Shown here piece by piece: positions 33,888 through 42,335 of a DNA stretch of 64,000 nt. The position numbers and the translations under genes were made by a program. The notes under the pieces were generated by a model that made no database searches, was not told where the DNA came from, and saw only the letters and a list, made by a program, of their open reading frames with translations. Position 1 is the stretch's first letter. Each line of letters opens with the position of its first letter. This DNA is from Lachnospiraceae bacterium. GTDB lineage: Bacteria > Bacillota > Clostridia > Lachnospirales > Lachnospiraceae. The DNA lies in the NCBI GenBank assembly GCA_022767285.1, contig JALENY010000027.1, positions 1 through 64,000 of the forward strand. Direction: 5' to 3'.

Positions 33888-36395
33888 ATGAGTTACGATA
33901 AATTTGCAAAAGTAGAACAAGTACACCATGAAGAAGATACTTGTTCATGCGGATGCCATAATAAAAAGGAATTGCAGAATGACAGTCAAAAGGATGACGA
34001 ATGCGCCTGCTGTCACGATGAGGAAGACGGCTGTGACTGCTGCCATGATGAGGAAGACGGCTGTGGCTGCTGCCATGATGAGAAAGAAGACGGCTGTGGC
34101 TGCTGTCATGACGGTGAAGACGATTGTGACTGCTGTCACGACGGGGAAGAGGATGAATGTGAATGTGGATGCAGCCATGATGATGACTGCGCGCAAGTCC
34201 ATAACCACATTCATAATCATGCCTACAAGCGCCACCATGAGCATACTCATACCCATGAATCTCACGAAGGACATGAGCTTCGGACAAATGGCGGTGAGAT
34301 GAAAGTCTATATACTGGAAAATCTTGGTTGTGCCAACTGTGCTGCTAAGATGGAAAAGAAGATCCAAGAACTACCGGATGTAGTCGATGCATCTATTACT
34401 TTTTCCACAAAACAGCTTCGAGTAGTTTCTGAGCATTCGGAAAACCTTTTGCCGCAATTACAGAGGATCTGTGCGTCCATTGAGACAGAAGTTATAGTAC
34501 GTGAGAGAACTGAGAGAAAAGCAGAGGTTGCGGCAACAGAGAAAAAAGGTTTAACCGATAATAAGAAAGAAGGATTGTGGATTGCAGCGAGCGCTGTAGT
34601 ATTTACAATTGGATTTATTGTAAAAAACAACAGCTTACTGGCGTCCGATATCTGTTTTATTGCCGCTTATCTGATGCTTGGTGCGGAAATTATTATGACG
34701 GCGGTTAAAAACATCATAAAGGGCAATGTGTTTGATGAAAATTTTCTTATGAGCATTGCCACGATCGGCGCGCTGTGCATTGGAGATTTCGCGGAGGCAG
34801 CCGGCGTCATGCTGTTTTACCGCGTAGGTGAACTTTTTGAGGAAATTGCGGTGGAGCGAAGCAGAAACCAGATTATGAGTGCTGTCGATATGCGGCCGGA
34901 AGTGGTTAATCTGGTAGCGGGGGACGAGGTGACAACCATTCCTGCAGAAGATGCAAAAAAAGGTGATGTGGTTCTGGTTCGTCCCGGGGATCGAATCCCT
35001 CTGGACGGAACAATTCTGGAAGGTGAAAGTCGTATTGACACATCTGCCGTTACCGGTGAACCGGTTCCTGTCTCCGTCAGAGCAGGCAGTGAGGTCATAT
35101 CGGGATGTGTGAATACATCCGGCCTCTTAAAAGTGCGAGTAGATAAAGTCCTTTCGGAATCTATGGTTACGAGAATCCTGAATTCGGTAGAAAATGCAGC
35201 TGCCAGTAAACCACAGATGGAGCGATTTATTACGAAATTCGCCCGCGTGTACACCCCGATTGTGGTGTTAATTGCTGTTTGTACGGCAATCATTCCCTCC
35301 CTGATTGTGGGTGATTGGAGTAAATGGGTTTATACTGCACTGACTTTTTTGGTTATCAGCTGTCCCTGCGCGCTTGTCCTGAGCGTACCGTTGGCATTTT
35401 TCTCAGGAATTGGAGCCGGTTCAAAATTAGGAATCCTTTTCAAAGGCGGCCTTTCGCTGGAAGCTATGAAAAACATAAAGGCAATTGTTATGGATAAAAC
35501 CGGAACCATAACCGAAGGAAATTTTGTGGTACAGTATGTGAATGCGACAGAAGCTTGTGACAGCGATGAATTGCTGGCTTTAGCTGCATCTTGTGAAATG
35601 AGTTCTTCACATCCTATCGGCGAGAGTATTGTTGCTGCAGCAAAAGGCAGTGGGCTGAAACTGGAACGGCCGGAAACCGTGGAAGAAATATCGGGCAAAG
35701 GTATTCGGGCTGTAATCCGCGGAAAGGAAGTCCTTTGCGGTAACTTCCAGCTGTTGGAAAGCAGAAATATTGATCTGAAAAAATATCACCGGGAGATTGT
35801 TGGAAGTGAAGTGCTGGTAGCAAAGGACGGCATTTTTATGGGCAACCTGGTTATTGACGATACGGTAAAAGCGGAAGCGTCCGAAGCGATCGCAGCAATG
35901 AAGCGTCAGGGGGTTAAGACAGTCATGCTTACCGGTGACGCTTTGGACAGCGCAAAATCTGTGGCAAACGAAACCGGTATTGACGAGGTATATGCAAAGC
36001 TGCTTCCCATTGATAAGCTGAATAAATTAAAGAGTATTCGAAAGAAATACGGCCCTGTTATGTTTGTGGGAGATGGTATTAACGATGCGCCGGTCCTGGC
36101 CGGAGCAGATGTGGGAGCTGCTATGGGTAGCGGAGCCGATGCAGCTATTGAAGCTGCGGATGTGGTATTTATGACATCGTCTGTATCTGCCATTTCACAG
36201 TCCATGAAAATAGCGAAGGATGTGAATCGAATCGCGATACAAAATGTCGTATTTGCCCTGGCAGTAAAAGTTCTGGTCATGGTTCTCGGCCTGGTGGGAT
36301 TTGCTAATATGTGGATGGCTGTATTTGCAGATACAGGAGTGGCAATGCTTTGTGTGCTGAATGCCATCCGTGTGTTATATACATTTCGGAAATAA
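33888..36395 (+). CDS. heavy-metal P1B-type ATPase (Zn/Cd/Co exporter-like) with Cys/His/Asp repeat tail
   Basis: 835 residues. Residues about 12-125 are a metal-binding tail: six CxCCHDEEDG-like repeats, then a His-rich stretch (HNHIHNH, HEHTHTH). An HMA domain with LGCANC follows at about 145. The ATPase core has TGE (SAVTGEPVP), the transmembrane SCPCALVLSVP (about 490), DKTGTITEG (about 535) and VGDGINDAP. CPC plus the His-rich tail fit zinc/cadmium export. GGGAGG precedes ATG 33888. An ArsR-type operator precedes it, and a SmtB-like ArsR is encoded 5 kb upstream. Confidence 0.93.
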   Translation: MSYDKFAKVEQVHHEEDTCSCGCHNKKELQNDSQKDDECACCHDEEDGCDCCHDEEDGCGCCHDEKEDGCGCCHDGEDDCDCCHDGEEDECECGCSHDDDCAQVHNHIHNHAYKRHHEHTHTHESHEGHELRTNGGEMKVYILENLGCANCAAKMEKKIQELPDVVDASITFSTKQLRVVSEHSENLLPQLQRICASIETEVIVRERTERKAEVAATEKKGLTDNKKEGLWIAASAVVFTIGFIVKNNSLLASDICFIAAYLMLGAEIIMTAVKNIIKGNVFDENFLMSIATIGALCIGDFAEAAGVMLFYRVGELFEEIAVERSRNQIMSAVDMRPEVVNLVAGDEVTTIPAEDAKKGDVVLVRPGDRIPLDGTILEGESRIDTSAVTGEPVPVSVRAGSEVISGCVNTSGLLKVRVDKVLSESMVTRILNSVENAAASKPQMERFITKFARVYTPIVVLIAVCTAIIPSLIVGDWSKWVYTALTFLVISCPCALVLSVPLAFFSGIGAGSKLGILFKGGLSLEAMKNIKAIVMDKTGTITEGNFVVQYVNATEACDSDELLALAASCEMSSSHPIGESIVAAAKGSGLKLERPETVEEISGKGIRAVIRGKEVLCGNFQLLESRNIDLKKYHREIVGSEVLVAKDGIFMGNLVIDDTVKAEASEAIAAMKRQGVKTVMLTGDALDSAKSVANETGIDEVYAKLLPIDKLNKLKSIRKKYGPVMFVGDGINDAPVLAGADVGAAMGSGADAAIEAADVVFMTSSVSAISQSMKIAKDVNRIAIQNVVFALAVKVLVMVLGLVGFANMWMAVFADTGVAMLCVLNAIRVLYTFRK
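33997..34185 (+). repeat. about 30-bp coding tandem repeats in the ATPase tail
   Basis: Imperfect in-frame units encoding CxCCHDEEDG, about six copies. Units differ by codons for E, K or G, and one carries an extra codon. Copy number may vary between strains. Confidence 0.8.
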
Positions 36396-36479
36396 TCTGA
36401 TTTTGCAGCGGATTCCATGAAAAGGAGCTGCCATCAGTACATCAGTATACGAATGCTATCTGTAAATAGTAGAAAAGAA

Positions 36480-36530
36480 AATGAGAAATGGTCTTAACTG
36501 AGGATAGAATCAGCCATTTCTCATTTTTTT
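36480..36530 (+). terminator. Rho-independent terminator after the ATPase
   Basis: AATGAGAAATGG pairs with CCATTTCTCATT, then a T-run. It also closes a 330-bp gap that otherwise shows only the leader of the next gene. Confidence 0.85.
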
Positions 36531-36725
36531 ATTCAAGAATCTGCTGTTTTGTGGTATAGTATTTATAAATATCAATTTGCACAAAGCGATGAATCTACAA
36601 AAAGAAGTTGGATTTCTTTATCGTAAATTGCAATTCATTATGTGAATTTTATGGGTATCTATACAAGTCTTTTGAATTCTCTAACACCCAAGAATAGAAT
36701 CAATTTTCAAAGAAAGGATGATACA

Positions 36726-37580
36726 ATGACAGAAAAAGAATTTCAGAATTTGACCAGCCAGGGCATCGTCCTGCTGGATGGTGCCATGGGTACAAACCTG
36801 ATGTTAAAAGGAATGCCCAAAGGAGTATGCACAGAAAAGTGGGTGTATGAACATCCCGATGTGCAGAGAGAAATACAGGGGGCTTATGTAGAGGCTGGAT
36901 CAAAAATCATTTATGCTCCGACCTTTCAGGCAAACCGTATTTCATTTAGCAAATTTGGCATGGAAGGTGAACTGGAAAAAATCAACCGGACAATGGTAGA
37001 GCGTACAAAACAAATTGCCGGCGATTGTGCGCTGGTGGCAGGAGATATATCCAGTACTGGAAATTACGAGGAGCCATACGAAAACCTTCTGGAAGTATAC
37101 AAAGAGCAGATCAGTTATCTGGCAGACAGTAAAGCAGATATTCTGGTTATTGAAACAATGATTAAAGTGGAAGAAACCATGGCTGCTATTGATGCGGCGA
37201 AAAATGTCTGCGATCTGCCGATTATGTGTACTATGACAGTTGAAGCCGATGGAAGTCTTCTGATGGGCGGAAATATTTATGAGGCAGCGGCCACTTATGA
37301 AGCTATGGGTGCGGCAGCCGTTGGAATAAACTGTTCCCTTGGCCCGGATCAACTGGAAGCAATTGTTAAGGGAATCCGTGATATTGTTTCAATCCCGGTT
37401 GTTATAAAGCCGAATGCGGGCGTGCCCTATATCAATGATAGGGGGGAAGCCATCTATAACATGGGACCAATTGAATTCGCGGAGCATATGCTAAAACTGA
37501 TAAAAGCGGGCGCCAACCTGGTGGGTGGCTGCTGCGGAACGAATGCAGCTTATATCCGTGCCCTGAGAGAGAGGTTATAG
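36726..37580 (+). CDS. homocysteine S-methyltransferase family protein (MetH N-terminal/BHMT type)
   Basis: 284-residue TIM barrel. It starts LLDGAMGTNLMLKG as the MetH N-terminal domain does. The zinc ligands are the Cys in GINCSLGP and the pair in GGCCGTN near the C-terminus. It transfers a methyl group to homocysteine, the donor being unclear since the pterin and cobalamin domains are absent. The start is ATG 36726 (AAAGGATG upstream); the frame is open from 36642. The NYN gene starts 4 bp after it. Confidence 0.9.
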   Translation: MTEKEFQNLTSQGIVLLDGAMGTNLMLKGMPKGVCTEKWVYEHPDVQREIQGAYVEAGSKIIYAPTFQANRISFSKFGMEGELEKINRTMVERTKQIAGDCALVAGDISSTGNYEEPYENLLEVYKEQISYLADSKADILVIETMIKVEETMAAIDAAKNVCDLPIMCTMTVEADGSLLMGGNIYEAAATYEAMGAAAVGINCSLGPDQLEAIVKGIRDIVSIPVVIKPNAGVPYINDRGEAIYNMGPIEFAEHMLKLIKAGANLVGGCCGTNAAYIRALRERL

Positions 37581-37584
37581 TCAT

Positions 37585-38496
37585 ATGGGAGAAAAAAGAT
37601 TTGCTCTTCTAATTGATTCGGATAATGTTTCATCGAAATATATCGATGGGATTTTGGATGAGCTGACCGAATATGGAGAGGCAACGTATCGACGAATTTA
37701 CGGCGATTTTACAAATCAGAGAAATGCAAAATGGAGCGAACTTCTTTTGGAAAAATCTATTACACCGATTCAGCAGTTCTCAAATACGTCCGGAAAAAAT
37801 GCCACGGATTCTGCATTGATCATTGATGCAATGGACCTTCTATATACAAATAATATGGACGGATTCTGCATTGTATCCAGTGACAGTGATTTTACCCGCC
37901 TGGCAAGTCGATTAAGGGAGTCCGGAAAGACAGTGATCGGTATGGGGGAAAAGAAAACGCCTTCTTCTTTCCGTGCAGCCTGTACAGTATTTACAGAACT
38001 GGAAAATCTCCTGGCTGCGGATGAGGAGAAAGTGGTTTCACCAAAAGATGCCATTGAAAAAGATATTATCAATATCATTACGAAAAATGAAAACAGTGGA
38101 AAAATTACAGGGCTTGGTGAGATCGGAAGCAAGCTGCAGATCAAATACCCGGACTTTGATATCCGGAATTATGGTTACAGCCAGCTGTCCAAGTTCCTGG
38201 CAGATATGCCCCAGCTGGTGGTGGATAAAACAATCAGCGGTTTCACCGTGAGCCTGAAAGAACAGGAGGATTCTGAGGATTCGGTTATTCATGACATAAG
38301 AAAGATCGTCGAGAAAAACGGGAAAAACGGAATCGCTCTTGTGACCCTTGGACAGGAAATTCGAAAAGTGCATCCGAATTTTAATGTAAAGGTATACGGA
38401 TACTCTCAACTATATCGGTTTGTCGGCAGCATTCCGGGATTTGTATTAAAAGGAGAAAAGGCAAACAGGAGAGTGGTAGCGAAAACGGATGCCTGA
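37585..38496 (+). CDS. NYN-domain putative RNase with two LOTUS/OST-HTH domains
   Basis: 303 residues. The NYN (PIN-like) domain covers about 1-150 with acidic residues in LLIDSDNVSSKY, NATDSALIIDAMDLLY and IVSSDSDFTRLASRLRESG. Two OST-HTH/LOTUS repeats follow, about 150-230 and 232-300, each with a YGYSQLxxF core. The layout resembles animal MARF1/Limkain proteins, where NYN cuts RNA and LOTUS binds RNA. Bacterial members exist, but their targets are unknown. It is almost certainly cotranscribed with the methyltransferase. Confidence 0.9.
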   Translation: MGEKRFALLIDSDNVSSKYIDGILDELTEYGEATYRRIYGDFTNQRNAKWSELLLEKSITPIQQFSNTSGKNATDSALIIDAMDLLYTNNMDGFCIVSSDSDFTRLASRLRESGKTVIGMGEKKTPSSFRAACTVFTELENLLAADEEKVVSPKDAIEKDIINIITKNENSGKITGLGEIGSKLQIKYPDFDIRNYGYSQLSKFLADMPQLVVDKTISGFTVSLKEQEDSEDSVIHDIRKIVEKNGKNGIALVTLGQEIRKVHPNFNVKVYGYSQLYRFVGSIPGFVLKGEKANRRVVAKTDA

Positions 38497-38522
38497 AAAA
38501 AGTATATGCTTAGAGAAAATCA

Positions 38523-38553
38523 GTCCGCTTTGTCCAGGCGGACTTTTCTTTTT
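38523..38553 (+). terminator. Rho-independent terminator
   Basis: GTCCGC / GCGGAC stem with a 9-base loop, then TTTTCTTTTT. Confidence 0.8.
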
Positions 38554-38694
38554 AAACTTTGATACGACGCAGTTTACGCCATGCTGCTTAAATTGGTTTG
38601 TACCATATTCGAAGAAAATGAATTGACAAATATCGATGTATTATTTATACTAAAATCAGAAAATGTCGAAAAATGTACGGGAGGTAAAAGGGTA

Positions 38695-39189
38695 ATGAAT
38701 AAGGAACAAATAGTTGCTGTTTTTAAGGCTTTTTCTGATGAGAGCCGTGTTGAGATTCTTGCATTATTAAAAGATGGGGAGCTGTGTGGAAATGATCTTT
38801 TGGAAAAAATGGAGATCAGTCAGTCTACACTTTCACATCATATGAAAATCCTCTGCGAATCCGGAATCGTAAACGGAAGGAAAGTGGGAAAATGGACCTA
38901 CTATTCCATCAGTGAGGATGGCGGTGCTGAAGCAAAAGTCCTTTTGGATCAGATCCTGGATGCAAAGACGACAAAAGCACAGCCAAAGACAGAGAACGTG
39001 AAAAAAGAGACGAAAAAGACAGCTTCCAGAAAGAAAAGCGCGAATAAAACAGTTGCACCAAAAGCAGAAGAAGCGATGGCTGAGCCGGTGAAAGAGGAAC
39101 CGAAAAAAGAGGAACCGGCTGTGGAAACGCCTCCGAAAACAGAAGTTAGAAGACAGCAGAGACGGCAGATGGATTCCTGGCTTCTTTAA
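38695..39189 (+). CDS. ArsR family regulator with a Lys/Glu/Pro-rich C-terminal tail
   Basis: 164 residues. Residues 1-95 are a winged HTH (LEKMEISQSTLSHHMKILCESGIV, WTYYSIS). From about 100 to the end lies a disordered, charged tail full of K, E, A, T and P (KKETKKTASRKKSANK, PVKEEPKKEEPAVE). ArsR proteins are usually 90-120 residues, so the tail is extra. No metal-ligand Cys pair stands out. GGGAGG precedes ATG 38695. Confidence 0.85.
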   Translation: MNKEQIVAVFKAFSDESRVEILALLKDGELCGNDLLEKMEISQSTLSHHMKILCESGIVNGRKVGKWTYYSISEDGGAEAKVLLDQILDAKTTKAQPKTENVKKETKKTASRKKSANKTVAPKAEEAMAEPVKEEPKKEEPAVETPPKTEVRRQQRRQMDSWLL

Positions 39190-39285
39190 TCACGGTAAAT
39201 TAATGGGAAGAATAACGCGTGTAAAGATAATACATGGTAAGGTAATATACGGGAAGATAATATATGGTAAAGAAGGGATGAGGTT

Positions 39286-40272
39286 ATGGCAAAGGCTTTT
39301 AATCAAAAACTGAAAATCCTTTACCTGATTCAGATGCTTTATCAGAAAACGGATGAAGAACATACGGTAAACATGCAGCAGATTCTGCATATGCTGGAGC
39401 AGCACGGCATATCTGCCGAACGGAAGAGTATTTATGATGATATGGAAATGCTGCGTCAGTTTGGTTTTGATATTCTTTTCCGGAAAAGCCAGCCGACTGG
39501 CTATTATCTGGGAAGCCGCAATTTTGAACTTCCGGAGCTGAAACTCCTTGTAGATGCAGTTCAATCCTCCAGATTTATTACAACAAAGAAATCAGAAGAA
39601 CTGATCCAAAAGCTGGAAGGGCTGACCAGTGAGAATGAAGCCAGGCAGCTCCAGCGGCAGGTATATGTGAATAATCGTATAAAAACGATGAATGAGAGTA
39701 TCTACTATAATGTAGATAAGATCCATTCCGCAATCACGGAAAACCATCCGATCAGTTTTCAGTATTTTGAGTGGAATGTGAATAAAGAAATGCAGCTGCG
39801 AAAATCCGGTGCTCGTTATCTGGTAAGTCCATGGATTTTGTGCTGGGCAGATGATAACTACTATCTGGTTGCTTTTGAACACAGTACGGAAAAAGTAAAA
39901 CACTATCGGGTAGAAAAAATGGTTGACATAAAGATTTCGCCAGAATCGCGAATGGGACAGGAAAAGGTGGAGGATCTGGATGCAGGTAAATATGCGAATA
40001 AGACCTTTGGAATGTTCGGTGGTAAGGTGCAGACGGTAGAAATTGCTTTTAAGGACAAATACGCAGGGGTTGTGATTGACCGTTTTGGTAAGGACGTTGT
40101 GATCAAACCTCAGAAAGACGGTACGTTCAAAACAAGAGTGGAAGTGGCAGTCAGTGAACCTTTCTTTGGGTGGATATCCGGTCTGGGAAGCGGCGTAAGA
40201 ATATTGAAACCGAAAGTTGTTGTGGAAGAGTACCGGGATTTTCTGAAAAAACTGATGAAACAATATAAGTAG
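39286..40272 (+). CDS. WYL-domain transcriptional regulator
   Basis: 328 residues. N-terminal winged HTH (TVNMQQILHMLEQHGISAERKSIYDDMEML), a WYL domain around 140-215 (YLVSPWILCWADDNYYLVAFE, HYRVEKM) and a C-terminal WCX extension (about 240-325). WYL domains bind nucleic acid or nucleotide-like ligands. The 96 bp before it contain short repeated GATAATA-ATGGTAA units. GAAGGGATGAGG precedes ATG 39286. Confidence 0.9.
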   Translation: MAKAFNQKLKILYLIQMLYQKTDEEHTVNMQQILHMLEQHGISAERKSIYDDMEMLRQFGFDILFRKSQPTGYYLGSRNFELPELKLLVDAVQSSRFITTKKSEELIQKLEGLTSENEARQLQRQVYVNNRIKTMNESIYYNVDKIHSAITENHPISFQYFEWNVNKEMQLRKSGARYLVSPWILCWADDNYYLVAFEHSTEKVKHYRVEKMVDIKISPESRMGQEKVEDLDAGKYANKTFGMFGGKVQTVEIAFKDKYAGVVIDRFGKDVVIKPQKDGTFKTRVEVAVSEPFFGWISGLGSGVRILKPKVVVEEYRDFLKKLMKQYK

Positions 40273-40376
40273 CAGGAAGTGCAGTCAGAATCTGAGAAGG
40301 CATGTCCGGGAAAAGCAGGCTGCAGGATGAAGAACTGGTTAAATTAAGAGGAAAAGCGCGCTTTTCGCTCAACCCT

Positions 40377-40402
40377 GAGGGACTGTCATAGCACAGCCCC
40401 TC
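40377..40402 (-). terminator. hairpin downstream of xpt
   Basis: GAGGG-A-CTGT / ACAG-C-CCCTC with a 6-base loop, 55 bp past the xpt stop. No clear T-run on the minus strand. Confidence 0.4.
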
Positions 40403-40456
40403 CTGTATGTCTGCAAAAACAGCAACCTGATCTGTCAGGAAAATGAAAAAAATCAG

Positions 40457-41029
40457 TCAGCTGCGGAAGATAACGGAATTATCCGTCATAGAGTCAATAA
40501 TAGCCAAAGATTCCAGATGGATGCCAAGATCGCGGATTCTCTGACCGCCCTCTTGGAAGCCTTTTTCAATCACAATGCCGGCACCCTCAATAGTTGCTCC
40601 GGATTTTTTTACAATGTCGATCAGACCCAGCAGCGCGCAGCCGTTTGCCAAAAAGTCATCAATGATCAGAACATGGTCTTCCGGAGTGAGGTAACGTTTT
40701 GCCAGAATGACATCGTACACTTTCTTATGTGTGAAGGATTCCACTTTTGTCGTATACATATCACCGTCCAGATTAACGCTCTGAGCTTTTTTGGCAAAAA
40801 CAACCGGGCAGTTAAAATACTGAGCTGCAATGCAGGCGATTCCGATACCGGATGCTTCAATGGTCAGAATTTTGTTGATGGGTTTATCGGCAAACAGTCT
40901 TTTGAACTCCTTGCCCAGCTCATTGATGAACGGTATGTCCATCTGATGATTTAAAAAACTGTCTACTTTTAAAATATTGCCTGGTTTTACAACACCGTCC
41001 TTAAGAATCCGTTCTTCTAAAAGCCGCAT
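40457..41029 (-). CDS. xpt: xanthine phosphoribosyltransferase
   Basis: 190 residues, standard length. The type I PRTase PRPP loop is [17 protein letters not shown] (about 124-140); the start [29 protein letters not shown] is typical. It salvages xanthine to XMP. The minus-strand start is the ATG at 41029, with GGAGGATAAAA upstream. I saw no purine riboswitch; a palindrome overlaps the -10 instead. Confidence 0.95.
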   Translation of the reverse strand: MRLLEERILKDGVVKPGNILKVDSFLNHQMDIPFINELGKEFKRLFADKPINKILTIEASGIGIACIAAQYFNCPVVFAKKAQSVNLDGDMYTTKVESFTHKKVYDVILAKRYLTPEDHVLIIDDFLANGCALLGLIDIVKKSGATIEGAGIVIEKGFQEGGQRIRDLGIHLESLAIIDSMTDNSVIFRS

Positions 41030-41052
41030 GTTTTTATCCTCCTCAAAAGTTC

Positions 41053-41095
41053 GTATGATTAGGACTATCATACAACATCTGTAAAAAAAAGACAA
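41053..41095 (-). promoter_or_regulatory. xpt promoter with palindromic operator over the -10
   Basis: On the minus strand TTGTCT (41090-41095), 17 bp, TATGAT (41067-41072). GTATGAT and ATCATAC (41053-41059 and 41067-41073) form a 7-bp inverted repeat around a 7-base centre that covers the -10. Confidence 0.6.
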
Positions 41096-41210
41096 GTCGA
41101 GTTGAACAGAAAAAGACTGGTCTGAAAGAAAAAACGGAAAGGATGCTTTGGCAGTTTTGTCAACTGCTGTAATGATTATGGAAAACAGAAATGAAAAGGG
41201 AGATGGAAGA

Positions 41211-41438
41211 ATGCAGGAATATGAAGCAGTGTGGGAGATTTTTAATCTGTGTGCCAACAATCAGATGAGGGATGTTTTTATTGAAGAAATTGAATGTGAA
41301 GATCCGGAACTGTATATCAAAAACAAGTTTAAAGACAAAGAGCTGAAGTATGAAAAGACGGTGAAAAGCGATGGTACAATCATTTTTGATATCATAACTT
41401 CAGGGATCAAGCAGAGATATACATTTACACCATTTTAA
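41211..41438 (+). CDS. conserved small acidic protein, function unknown
   Basis: 75 residues, no signal or membrane segment. [32 protein letters not shown] looks structured and acidic, with an end [20 protein letters not shown] about 8 bases upstream supports ATG 41211; an in-frame ATG at 41172 is possible. I do not recognise a named family. Confidence 0.65.
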   Translation: MQEYEAVWEIFNLCANNQMRDVFIEEIECEDPELYIKNKFKDKELKYEKTVKSDGTIIFDIITSGIKQRYTFTPF

Positions 41439-41457
41439 CCGGTGCAGATTCTGCTCT

Positions 41458-41480
41458 ATTGTGTTATAATGGAACACAAT
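41458..41480. promoter_or_regulatory. inverted repeat overlapping a -10 before the CsoR gene
   Basis: ATTGTGTT and AACACAAT, 8 bp perfect, around a 7-base centre, with TATAAT (41465-41470) inside. It is a candidate operator, though AT-rich unlike the G-tract sites known for CsoR. Confidence 0.5.
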
Positions 41481-41538
41481 ACAATACGGGAAAAGAGGAA
41501 ACTGATAAAAGCAAAAAACGAAAAAGAGAGAAGAAAAT

Positions 41539-41901
41539 ATGAGTGAACAAAAACAATATGAACACGAACACCTTATGCCGGATGGATCCATTGTGCGTCA
41601 TGCACACGAAGGAAATGGCCATCTGCATAATCATACTCACAGCCATGCAAAAACAAAGGCAGTTATCAATCGATTGTCCAGAGCAATAGGGCATCTGGAG
41701 TCCATTCGACGCATGGTGGAAGAAGGAAGAGATTGTACGGAAGTGCTGGTACAGCTGTCGGCGGTAAAAGCAGCGATCAATAATACCGGAAAAGTGATTC
41801 TGCAGGATCATATTGAGCACTGTATAGTTGATGCGGTAGAAGAGGGAAACAAACAGGCACTGGATGATCTGGCTATGGCTATTGATCGTTTTATAAAGTA
41901 A
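41539..41901 (+). CDS. CsoR/RcnR family metal-sensing repressor with His-rich N-terminus
   Basis: 120 residues. The DUF156 helical core has the CsoR-type ligand set: C in GRDCTEVLVQLSAV, then H and C in DHIEHC. A leader of about 37 residues is rich in His (EHEHLMPDG, RHAHEGNGHLHNHTHSH), which could collect metal. CsoR senses Cu(I) and RcnR senses Ni/Co; the C-H-C set favours copper. No exporter is adjacent; the nearest metal pump is at 33888. A terminator follows. Confidence 0.88.
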   Translation: MSEQKQYEHEHLMPDGSIVRHAHEGNGHLHNHTHSHAKTKAVINRLSRAIGHLESIRRMVEEGRDCTEVLVQLSAVKAAINNTGKVILQDHIEHCIVDAVEEGNKQALDDLAMAIDRFIK

Positions 41902-41947
41902 GAACACGAAATCAGCCAAAGCAGTAATATAAGTGGAATTAGGTATT

Positions 41948-41998
41948 AGCAGAAAAACGCAGGTGATGAATGGCACCAGGTTTTTCTGCTTTTTATTT
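41948..41998 (+). terminator. Rho-independent terminator after the CsoR gene
   Basis: AGCAGAAAAAC / GTTTTTCTGCT with inner GGTG/CACC, followed by TTTTATTT. Confidence 0.85.
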
Positions 41999-42116
41999 GT
42001 TAAATCCAGCAATAATTGTATGGCAGCCGAGGTACAGATCATTTGCTCAGTGGTGTGGATGCGGTAAGCAGCACCTGTAGTATAAAAATCAAATAATTCA
42101 TATATGGGGTTTACAG

Positions 42117-42156
42117 GAACAAATGTTCGTGATAGAATGTAGTCGAACAGATGTTC
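42117..42156 (+). promoter_or_regulatory. two LexA (SOS) boxes
   Basis: GAACAAATGTTC at 42117-42128 and GAACAGATGTTC at 42145-42156, both perfect GAAC-N4-GTTC as in Gram-positive LexA sites, 28 bp apart. They lie 180 bp before the radical SAM repair gene. The stretch between holds only short unconvincing frames. Confidence 0.75.
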
Positions 42157-42335
42157 CTGGTGCGGGGGTGAATGAAAAGAAAGCACTTGGACCGGATCTA
42201 ATGGCGAAGAGGTTGAGAAAAACTGGGAATTGCAAATACCGGCTTCTAAATGCCGCGGAAAGAAGCGCTGAGAACCAGAATCAAACATTTTCTGGTAGCG
42301 TTTCAAAAACATAAAGATGTACCCGGGGGGATCGG

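Noticed and set aside
33997..34185. Regularly repeated units resembling a small CRISPR array
   Set aside because: The units are in-frame coding repeats for CxCCHDEEDG with no unique spacers between them.
36540..36725. SAM or cobalamin riboswitch before the homocysteine methyltransferase
   Set aside because: The leader is AT-rich and lacks the recognisable motifs of either class.
41030..41200. Purine riboswitch upstream of xpt
   Set aside because: Conserved aptamer core sequences were not seen on the minus strand; the space before the ATG is mostly promoter and operator.
42201..42314. 37-codon open frame between the LexA boxes and the radical SAM gene
   Set aside because: No convincing ribosome site or recognisable protein; treated as leader sequence.
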